Assembly (NCBI RefSeq): GCF_022539505.1
Contig: NC_061509.1
Location: 210,824,254 to 210,888,253 of the forward strand
Source of the DNA: Lolium rigidum
Lineage: Eukaryota > Streptophyta > Magnoliopsida > Poales > Poaceae
Direction of reading: 5' to 3'
Length of the DNA: 64,000 nucleotides
Within the stretch, counting starts at the first letter, position 1. Each line of letters starts with the position of its first letter. The position numbers and the translations under genes were made by a program. Below the pieces are notes generated by a model. The model was not told the DNA's origin, made no database searches, and saw nothing but the letters and a program-made list of their open reading frames with translations. Below are positions 54,686 through 64,000 of this stretch, in pieces.

Positions 54686-56473
54686 TGTAGGATAACGTTG
54701 CATAGAAAACAAAAATTTTCCTACCGCGAACACGCAATCCAAGCCAAGATGCAATCTAGAAGACGGTAGCAACGAGGGGATATCGAGTCTCACCCTTGAA
54801 GAGATTCCAAAGCCTACAAGATGAGGCTCTTGTTGCTGCGGTAGACGTTCACTTGCCGCTTGCAAAAGCGCGTAGAAGATCTTGATCACGATCGCTTCCG
54901 GCGCCACGAACGGGCAGCACCTCCGTACTCGGTCACACGTTCGGTTGTTGATGAAGACGACGTCCTTCTCCCCGTTCCGGCGGGCAGCGGAAGTAGTAGC
55001 TCCTCTTTGAATCCGGCGGCACGACGGCGTGGTGGCGGTGGCGATGGAGATCTCCGGCGGAGCTTCGCTAAGCGTGCGGGAGAAGAGGAGGAGAGAGGGG
55101 CGGCTAGGGTTGGGAGAGGGGGTGGCCGGCCACCTATGGGTGCGGCCAAGCTATGGGCTTGTGGTGGTCAGCCCCCTCTCCTATGCCCCTCATTATATAG
55201 GTGGAATCCCCAAGAGTTGTAGTCCAAGTCTTCGAATAAGACCCCAACACCAAAACTTCCCAAAGGTGGGAAACCTACTCAAGGAGGGAGTCCTACCCAA
55301 GGTGGGACTCCCACCTTTTCCTTAGGTGGGGTGGCCGGCCACCTCTAGGTGGAGCCCACCTGGGACTCCTCCTTTAGGGTTTGGCTGGCCAAGCTTGTGG
55401 AGTCCTTCCGGGACTCCACCTTCCATAGTGCGTTTCTTCCGGACTTTTCTAGAACCTTCTAGAACCTGCCATAAATGCACCGGATCATTTCCAAACTTGG
55501 AATATGACTTCCTATATATGAATCTTATTCTCCGGACCATTCGGAACTCCTCGTGATGTCCGGGATCTCATCCGGGACTCCGAACAAATATTCGAACTCC
55601 ATTCCATATTCAAGTTCTACCATTTCAACATCCAACTTTAAGTGTGTCACCCTACGGTTCGTGAACTATGTGGACATGGTTGAGTACTCACTCCGACCAA
55701 TAACCAATAGCGGAATCTGGAGATCCATAATGGCTCCCACATATTCAACGATGACTTTAGTGATCGAATGAACCATTCACATACGATACCAATTCCCTTT
55801 GTCACGCGATATTTTACTTGTCCGAGGTTTGATCTTCGGTATCACTCTATACCTTGTTCAACCTCGTCTCCGACAAGTACTCTTTACTCGTACCGTGGTA
55901 TGTGGTCTCTTATGAACTTATTCATATGCTTGCAAGACATTAGACGACATTCCACCGAGAGGGCCCAGAGTATATCTATCCGTCATCGGGATGGACAAAT
56001 CCCACTTGTTGATCCATATGCCTCAACTCATACTTTCCGGATACTTAATCCCACCTTTATAACCACCCATTTACGCGGTGGCGTTTGATGTAATCAAAGT
56101 ACCTTTCCGGTATAAGTGATTTACATGATCTCATGGTCATAAGGACTAGGTAACCATGTATCGAAAGCTTATAGCAAATAACTTAATGACGAGATCTTAT
56201 GCTACGCTTAATTGGGTGTGTCCATTACATCATTCATATAATGATATAACCTTGTTATTAATAACATCCAATGTTCATGATTATGAAACTAATCATCCAT
56301 TAATCAACAAGCTAGTTTAAGAGGCATACTAGGGACTTCTTGTTGTCTACATATCACACATGTACTAATGTTTCGGTTAATACAATTATAGCATGATATA
56401 TAAACATTTATCATAAACATAAAGATATAAATAATAACCACTTTATTATTGCCTCTAGGGCATATCTCCTTCA
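54686..56473 (-). repeat. 3' LTR of Copia element 2
   Basis: Ends TGTAGGATAACGTTGC (left) and ATCTCCTTCA (right) on the plus strand. The purine tract lies at 56474-56485. Minus-strand TATA-like CTATATAATGAGG near 55190-55202. Confidence 0.92.
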
Positions 56474-57028
56474 GTCTCCCACTTGCACTAGAGTCAATAA
56501 TCTAGTTTACATTTGTAAAGATATAACACCATGGCCTTATGGTGCTTTATCATGTATTGCTCACGGGAGAGGTTTTTAGTCATCGGATCTGACACGCTCA
56601 GAAACGTATGTATTTTGTAATTCATTTGCGTCTCAACGCATCACTCATTTCCAAATGAGTTGGCATTAAATATGTTTGATCTTCTGGTGGAACCTTAATT
56701 CCGCTGTCTGAAATATGTCACTAATATTGTCACACACAATATAGCTTCAAAGTTCGACTGCGTCGGAACTACACCAAGTTCTCAAAGAACCTCTTGACTT
56801 AACATCCTTTGTCATTGTCAAAATAATGACATACTCTGCCTTCTTATGTAGAATCCGTCACAATATTTAGAACTCTTCTAAATCTAGCATAGAAAACTTC
56901 TAGCTCATTGTGCTACCTTTTAAACAACACTTAGTCTAATTTGAGATTGAAATTATATTTTATATGTGACAAAACCAATATCGGTATAACACCTTACAGC
57001 GATTTGTTTGTCATTTCTTCATACATCA

Positions 57029-57052
57029 ATATATATATATATATATATATAT
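57029..57052. repeat. (AT)n microsatellite
   Basis: Twelve AT units. Confidence 0.95.
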
Positions 57053-57268
57053 CCTTAGTTCTTCTAAAGTACTCAAGGATATTCTTACTGTCGTCCAATG
57101 ATCATCATATGAATCATTCTGGTATATGCTCATAACACTTTATAGCATATGATATCTGATTGTGTACATATTATTCGTGATCTATAATCACTCATGTGTT
57201 TTTACTCATTGAGTGTCAGATACACTCAAGTCTTGTTAAACCTTCACATGACAAGAACATTTTCTTAA

Positions 57269-57289
57269 TTTTTTTTTTTTTTTTTTTTT
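57269..57289. repeat. Poly-T run (21 bases)
   Basis: Uninterrupted T-run in the Copia internal region. Confidence 0.95.
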
Positions 57290-58932
57290 ATATTGAACTA
57301 CTTCAATATCCATCATATGTACTTTGACTTAAACTTATTTATGTGTTTCAATCTATCTTCATAGATCTTGACACTAAATTTGTTTCAGTCCATATCCTTT
57401 CATTGAAGTTAATTCTCAATGAAACCTTTTTAATCAAGTATATAATTACATCATTTATAACCAACTATATGTCACCTACATAAAGTATTATAAATGTGTC
57501 TTAGCGCTCCCACTTAATTTCTTGCAAATGCAAGCCTCTTCATCGTCTTTGATGAAATCAAAAACTCTTTGACTATTTCATCTGGTGAAGATTCCAACTC
57601 CGCAATACTTACTTCATCCAATTGAAGTTCGTATACCTATCTAGTATTCCACGGACCAGCAAAACTCTTGGTTGTATCTTGTATACACCTTTAATACATA
57701 CTTCGATAAGTAATGTATTTTGCCATCCTACTAGCATATCTTATAAAAGAAATATGTAGTGATTACTAGAATAATCCACATAGACTATAAGCATTGCTAC
57801 GGAAGATCTAATCTTATCGTAGTCAACTCTTTGAACTTTGTCGTAAACAACTTTTCAACAAGTCAAGCTTCTTCAAAGATATTTCATCCAAGTCCATCAA
57901 TTTGATAGATCCATTTACTTTCAAAAAGTATTCATCTATCTTGGATTTCATGGCGTATAGTCATTTTAACGGAGTCAGGGCCCATCATAACTTCTTTGTT
58001 TGTAGTTGGTTTATCATTTGTTCAAAATCAATCCTTTGTTCACAAATCATTTATTTGATCACAAAGTAAACCATACCTACAAGATTCAATATGTACTTCG
58101 ATCTCCATGGCTAAAACACTTTGTAGTCATGGGAGCCATGATCGTTATGGCCGCTTCGAAACCAATTCCGATGCTGCGCTACTCGATCATTATGCTCGGG
58201 TTCATAAACCTTATCAAATTATATTGTCCTCCCACTCAAATACTTCACTAGAAACAATTTCTCGGAAATAAGAAACATTGACAAACACTTTTGTCTTTGT
58301 CTTGTGGGAAGAATTCCCAATTAAATCTACGGGATAACCAACAAAGACATTCATCCGATTTTGGTTGTAAACTCTTAGACCAAAATTTAAAGAAAAGACT
58401 ATTAGGGTTTATACCCATACCATAACTTGTATGGTGTCATTTCAACGGATCATGATGATGCTCTATTTAGTGTAAAAGCGGTAGTCACTAAAGCATAATC
58501 CACAAAAATATAATGGCGTCATAATATTTTATCTCATCATTAATCCAACAAGGTTTGGATACATATCTCGGATACTATATCATCATTATGATACTCCAAG
58601 AAATGTGAGTTGTAGAACAATTTCATAACTCTCTTAGATGTTCGCTAAAACTCGTAATTCAAATATTTCCACCATGATCCAATCATAGATATTTGATTTT
58701 TCTATTACGATGATTTCCACTTCATGCTGAAATTTATTTGAATCCTATTCAAATGTTTCAAACTTTTCCTTATTGAATATATCCACATATATACTCAATT
58801 CATTGTTTGAAAGTTTTCATGAAGTAGAAGAATCTTCCGCACACAACTATGCCCGAGTGAACCACATATATCATTATGCATGTTTTCACTAAGTTAGTTG
58901 CCCATTCAATTCTTCGGCCTATGAACGGTATT

Positions 58933-59133
58933 TCAGTCATTACCTTTTAGAAAAGATTTTGCAAGTGCCAAACGATTCAACAAATCGAATGACTCCAAAA
59001 ATCCATTTGCATGGAGTTCCTTCATGCGATCCTTTCTAACATGACCTAAATGGCGGTTCCACAAATAAGTGGAATTCAAATCATTTGCCTTATGGCATTT
59101 TAGCGTCGGTGTTATGTATGTGTGTTTCACCAT
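58933..59133 (-). pseudogene. GAG-pre-integrase remnant of Copia element 2
   Basis: 66-codon frame with YLWNRHLGHVRKDRMKELHA, the conserved pre-integrase HLGH block of Copia polyproteins. Surrounding frames are broken. Confidence 0.7.
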
Positions 59134-59734
59134 TAAGATTTATAATAACTTATCCATCGTATATGGAGTAATGTCATAATTTGAACAACTCATTGTTTTC
59201 ATTTGACCGAGCAAAATAACAATTATTAAGTTCTTTATTATAAATTCTAAGGGCTAGATAGAATGCCAACGACGAACATAATAACACTTTATTTTGTTCC
59301 AGACGTACATTTCTATCATATTCCTTGTCAGTCACTTAGGCCATTGTATTCTTGTATTGCGTTGTTTTGTATGACACTTCATACCAACCAATATAGTACT
59401 AATACCCAAGAATTTCATAGTGTGACTTAACTAGGAATACAACCATAACATGTATATCATTTATATACACACGAGCTAGACTTTCTAGTCTTTTCTTTTC
59501 TTTTGCCAAAATATCTTTTGCGGTTTCTCTTTTAGCTTTCCTCATTATTCAGAAAAACACTTCAACATCAATAACTTCTAGGTTTGTTGGTCAAATACCA
59601 ATAACCTTGAGGTTCTTACTTTGAAGTTGATCATCATATGACAAGTGTTCCGGATTTCACTATTAGTAACCTTGTAATATGATGAACAATTTCACTCATA
59701 ATTTTATCCATCAATTCATGACAACCTTTTTGAG

Positions 59735-60740
59735 ACCATGTCTGTACATGCTAGGCTCATAAAGTTTAACCTTAGTATTCGCATGTGCAAATCTGGCTTG
59801 CATCCGTTGTATGCACACGTAGAATCTACCACACCCGATCATCACGTGATGCTTCGAAACGACGAGTCTTAGCAACGGTGCATACTAAGGAAGATCACTT
59901 CATGGATATGCGAATATCATTAGTGCCCCAATAGTTGGAGGATTGTGACGCCTGGCGTCTTCAACCTTCATACATTCCCATAAAACTTATGAGTTTATGT
60001 AGTCTCACCGAATTTATATTCTATCATCTTGCAATAAGGTCTTAGATATCACATATATCTCATACCTTGATTATTTCTGAAAACTAAATTTTCAGCTCCT
60101 TACTTTTCAAACAGATTTGAACTTCAAGTTTCACGGAGACAAGATAACTTTAGGTACTAATTGAAACCATAGCTCTTTGAATCAACAAAGTGAGGTTTAC
60201 TAAAAGTTTGCAATAGGACTTAATCAATTCTTGATTCTTTAACAATACGGTACTAATCCGTAAAGTTTCTTGTCAGATTTTAACAGTATTTCTATCTCAA
60301 TTATAAGACTAGCGCATAGTAGTAAACGGATGCCAATACTACAAAATTAATTCAAAATACTACTCAGACTATGTTTATGATAATTAGTTCATGTTTTAAT
60401 CTAATTACTAATGAACTCCCACTTAATACAACATCCCTCATAGTTGTAAAGTGGTACACGATCCAAATCCACTACACCAAAACCGATCATCACGTGAGAT
60501 GATGTAGTTTCAATGGTGAACATCAACATGTTGATCATATCATCCATATGACTCGTGTTCAACCTTTCGGTTTCCATTGTCCCGAGGCCATGTACGTACA
60601 TGCTAGGCTCGTCAAGCAAACCCAAGTATTCCGCGTGTGCAACATGGCTTACACCCGTTGTATGTTGAGTTTATCACACCCGATCATCACGAGATGCTTC
60701 AAAACGTCAAACAATGCAACGGTGCATACGAGGGGAGAAC
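59735..60740. repeat. Two diverged direct repeats of ~170 bases in the Copia leader
   Basis: 59735-59900 and 60580-60740 share TACATGCTAGGCTC, CACACCCGATCATCACG, GATGCTTC and GCAACGGTGCATAC. Roughly three quarters identical by eye, so an old duplication upstream of gag. Confidence 0.6.
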
Positions 60741-61498
60741 ACTTTATTATCTTGATATTAATGTGAGGGATCATCTTATAATGCTACCGTCGCGTTCTAA
60801 GCAAAATAAGATGCATAAAGGATTAACATCACATGCAATTCATATGTGATATGATATGGCCCTTTTGTCTTTGCGCCTTTGATCTTCATCTCCAAAGCAC
60901 GGACATGATCTCCATCATCAACGGGCATGATCTCCATCATCGTCGGCGTAGCCTCAAGGTTCATGACACCGTCTTCATGGTTGTTCACCTCATGTAGCAA
61001 CTATTACAACTACTTTGAAATACTACCCAACATGAAATTTAAAGACAACCATAAGGCTCCTGCCGGTTGCCACAATACAATAATGATCATCTCATACATA
61101 TTCATCATCACATTATGGCCATATCACATCACCAAACCCTGCAAAAACAAGTTAGACGTCTCTAATTTGGTTTGCATATTTTACGTGGTTTAGGGTTTTC
61201 GAGTGAGATCTAATCTACCTACGAACATGAACCACAACGGTGATACTAGTGTTGTCAATAGAAGAGTAAATTGAATCTTTACTATAGTAGGAGAGACGAG
61301 ACACCCGCAAAGCCTCTTATGCAATACAAGTTGCATGTCGAACGAGGAACAAGTCTCATGAACGCGGTCATGTAAAGTTAGTCCGAGCCGCTTCATCCCA
61401 CTATGCCACAAAGATGCAAAGTACTCAAACTAAAGATAACAAGAGCATCAACGCCCACAAACCATTGTGTTCTACTCGTGCAACCATCTATGCATAGA

Positions 61499-61514
61499 CA
61501 CGGCTACGATACCA
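61499..61514 (-). other. Primer-binding site of Copia element 2 (initiator tRNA-Met type)
   Basis: Minus strand TGGTATCGTAGCCGTG shortly after the 5' LTR resembles the Copia primer site TGGTATCAGAGC that pairs with initiator tRNA-Met, with changes after base 7. Confidence 0.65.
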
Positions 61515-61516
61515 CT

Positions 61517-63308
61517 TGTAGGATAACGTTGCATAGAAAACAAAAATTTTCCTACCGCGAACACGCAATCCAAGCCAAGATGCAATCTAGAAGACGGTAG
61601 CAACGAGGGGATATCGAGTCTCACCCTTGAAGAGATTCCAAAGCCTACAAGATGAGGCTCTTGTTGCTGCGGTAGACGTTCACTTGCCGCTTGCAAAAGC
61701 GCGTAGAAGATCTTGATCACGATCGGCTTCCGGCGCCACGAACGGGCAGCACCTCCGTACTCGGTCACACGTTCGGTTGTTGATGAAGACGACGTCCTTC
61801 TCCCCGTTCCAGCGGGCAGCGGAAGTAGTAGCTCCTCCTTGAATCCGGCAGCACGACGGCGTGGTGGCGGTGGCGATGGAGATCTCCGGCGGAGCTTCGC
61901 TAAGCGTGCGGGAGAAGAGGAGGAGAGAGGGGCGGCTAGGGTTTGGGAGAGGGGGTGGCCGGCCACCTAGGGGTGCGGCCAAGCTATGGGCTTGTGGTGG
62001 TCAGCCCCCTCTCCTATGCCCCTCATTATATAGGTGGAATCCCCAAGAGTTGTAGTCCAAGTCTTCGAATAAGACCCCAACACCAAAACTTCCCAAAGGT
62101 GGGAAACCTACTCAAGGAGGGAGTCCTACCCAAGGTGGGACTCCCACCTTTTCCTTAGGTGGGGTGGCCGGCCACCTCTAGGTGGAGCCCACCTGGGACT
62201 CCTCCTTTAGGGTTTGGCTGGCCAAGCTTGTGGAGTCCTTCCGGGACTCCACCTTCCATAGTGCGTTTCTTCCGGACTTTTCTAGAACCTTCTAGAACCT
62301 GCCATAAATGCACCGGATCATTTCCAAACTTGGAATATGACTTCCTATATATGAATCTTATTCTCCGGACCATTCAGGAACTCCTCGTGATGTCCGGGAT
62401 CTCATCCGGGACTCCGAACAAATATTCGAACTCCATTCCATATTCAAGTTCTACCATTTCAACATCCAACTTTAAGTGTGTCACCCTACGGTTCGTGAAC
62501 TATGTGGACATGGTTGAGTACTCACTCCGACCAATAACCAATAGCGGGATCCGGAGATCCATAATGGCTCCCACATATTCAACGATGACTTTAGTGATCG
62601 AATGAACCATTCACATACGATACCAATTCCCTTTGTCACGCGATATTTTACTTGTCCGAGGTTTGATCTTCGGTATCACTCTATACCTTGTTCAACCTCG
62701 TCTCCCGACAAGTACTCTTTACTCGTACCGTGGTATGTGGTCTCTTATGAACTTATTCATATGCTTGCAAGACATTAGACGACATTCCACCGAGAGGGCC
62801 CGGAGTATATCTATCCGTCATCGGGATGGACAAATCCCACTTGTTGATCCATATGCCTCAACTCATACTTTCCGGATACTTAATCCCACCTTTATAACCA
62901 CCCATTTACGCGGTGGCGTTTGATGTAATCAAAGTACCTTTCCGGTATAAGTGATTTACATGATCTCATGGTCATAAGGACTAGGTAACCATGTATCGAA
63001 AGCTTATAGCAAATAACTTAATGACGAGATCTTATGCTACGCTTAATTGGGTGTGTCCATTACATCATTCATATAATGATATAACCTTGTTATTAATAAC
63101 ATCCAATGTTCATGATTATGAAACTAATCATCCATTAATCAACAAGCTAGTTTAAGAGGCATACTAGGGACTTCTTGTTGTCTACATATCACACATGTAC
63201 TAATGTTTCGGTTAATACAATTATAGCATGATATATAAACATTTATCATAAACATAAAGATATAAATAATAACCACTTTATTATTGCCTCTAGGGCATAT
63301 CTCCTTCA
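61517..63308 (-). repeat. 5' LTR of Copia element 2
   Basis: 1792 bases, nearly identical to 54686-56473. Minus-strand TATA-like CTATATAATGAGG near 62024-62036. Confidence 0.92.
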
Positions 63309-63313
63309 GTAAG

Positions 63314-63889
63314 ATATAATTTACATGATACATGTGCTTTATTACTACCGTTGACAAAATTGTTTCATGTTTTCAAAATAAAAGCTCTAGCACAAATATA
63401 GCAATCGATGCTTTCCTCTTTGAAGGACCCTTCTTTTACTTTTAAGTTGAGTCAGTTCACCTATTTCTCTCCACCTCAAGAAGCAAACACTTGTGTGAAC
63501 TGTGCATTGATTCTTACATACTTGCATATTGCACTTGTTATATTACTTTACATTGACAATATCCATGAGATATACATGTTATAAGTTGAAAGCAACCGCT
63601 GAAAGTTAATCTTCTTTTGTGTTGCTTCAATACCTTTACTTTGATTTATTGCTTTATGAGTTAACTCTTATGCAAGACTTATTGATGCTTGTCTTTAAGT
63701 ACTATTCATGAAAAGTCTTTGCTTTATGATTCATTTGTTTACTCATGTCATTACCATTGTTTTGATCGTTGCATTCATTACATATGCTTACAATAGTATG
63801 ATCAAGGTTATGATGGCATGTCACTCCGTAAATTATCTTTGTTATCGTTTACCTCGCTCGGGACGAGCAGGAACTAAGCTTGGGGATGC
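63314..63889 (+). other. Non-coding 3' region of Gypsy element 3, right part
   Basis: Continues after the Copia insertion and aligns with about 49320-49829 of element 2, ending in the polypurine tract TAAGCTTGGGGATGC at 63874-63889. Confidence 0.75.
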
Positions 63890-64000
63890 TGATACGTCTC
63901 CGACGTATCGATAATTTCTTATGTTCCATGCCACATTATTGATGATATCTACATGTTTTATACACATTATACGTCGTATTTATGCATTTTCCGGCACTAA
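63890..64000 (+). repeat. 3' LTR start of Gypsy element 3
   Basis: TGATACGTCTCCGACGTATCG, same as 50153 onward. Cut by the window end. An insert-like ATAATTTCTTATG follows GTATCG here but is absent in the 5' LTR. Confidence 0.85.

Larger units (their letters stand above)
56474..61516 (-). pseudogene. Decayed internal region of Copia element 2
   Basis: 5.0 kb with frames no longer than about 80 codons. Recognisable minus-strand remains: an RNase H/end-of-pol zone near 56520-56850 (SDPMTKNLSREQYM-like before the purine tract) and the GAG-pre-integrase motif LWNRHLGHVRKDRMKELHAN at about 58990-59070. Many frameshifts, stops and small deletions. Plus-strand frames such as 58006-58251 are not genes. 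Confidence 0.75.
54686..63308 (-). mobile_element. Complete Copia element 2 (Angela/BARE-like), TSD GTAAG
   Basis: GTAAG flanks it at 54681-54685 and 63309-63313. 5' LTR 61517-63308, primer site after it, internal region 56474-61516, 3' LTR 54686-56473, all on the minus strand. The LTRs differ by about seven substitutions and a few single-base indels (about 0.4%), so insertion is recent. The internal region is heavily decayed with no long frame, so the element must have been mobilised by proteins from elsewhere. Confidence 0.92.
50153..64000 (+). mobile_element. Gypsy-type element 3, pol-less, runs past the window
   Basis: 5' LTR 50153-51741, tRNA-Asp-like primer site 51752-51769, short gag 51994-52673, non-coding 3' region 52674-54685 and 63309-63889 (split by the inverted Copia element), 3' LTR from 63890 to beyond 64000. 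No enzyme domain. LTR start (TGATACGTCTCCGACGTATCG) differs slightly from elements 1 and 2. Confidence 0.87.

Noticed and set aside
16714..63313. The inner solo LTR and Copia element 2 have the same target duplication GTAAG.
   Set aside because: Different superfamilies and sites; five-base identity is easily chance.
1..64000. tRNA or rRNA genes.
   Set aside because: No cloverleaf or rRNA core sequence recognised; the tRNA-Asp matches are only retrotransposon primer sites.

Overview
The window is repeat-dense nuclear DNA from a Triticeae grass (wheat, goatgrass or barley type). This rests on the repeat types: an Angela/BARE-like Copia family with ~1.8 kb LTRs, Gypsy-type elements whose LTRs start TGATACGTC and whose primer site matches plant tRNA-Asp, plus CACTA, PIF/Harbinger, Stowaway, Helitron and L1-like LINE insertions. 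Family names are from memory of Triticeae repeats; no database search was run.

Layout. 1-3900: 3' half of a Copia element (broken pol plus 3' LTR) inserted in the 3' LTR of Gypsy element 1 (3901-11019, minus strand). 11020-14888: retroposon 3' ends and a small Helitron. 15000-16415: inverted broken copy of the LysM receptor gene, followed by two nested solo LTRs (16416-20271). 20272-22280: LINE fragments and a MITE. 22530-29620: the only gene that looks intact, a two-exon LysM receptor-like (pseudo)kinase of LYK4/LYK5 type, whose 5.2 kb intron holds a Harbinger element, LINE debris, MITEs and a repeated piece of its own intron. 30425-32690: LINE carrying a fragment of chloroplast DNA (ycf4 end). 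33064-34229: CACTA element inside a retroposon. 36202-37086: a B3-domain gene fragment cut off by Gypsy element 2.

The right third is a nest. Gypsy element 2 (37087-50152, plus) interrupts the B3 fragment. A head-to-tail Helitron dimer (39291-46418) interrupts its open reading frame. Gypsy element 3 (50153 to beyond the window end) sits in its 3' LTR. A complete Copia element (54686-63308, minus, TSD GTAAG) sits in element 3. By-eye LTR divergence agrees with this order: about 3% for Gypsy 1, about 2% for Gypsy 2 and about 0.4% for the inner Copia.

The three Gypsy elements share LTR termini, tRNA-Asp primer site, polypurine tract and 3' non-coding region, but none shows protease, reverse transcriptase or integrase. 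They look non-autonomous. The most notable observations are the Helitron dimer whose removal leaves the host reading frame open, a conserved 58-bp-spaced pair of polypurine-tract copies in all three Gypsy elements, and the inverted LYK fragment near the working gene.
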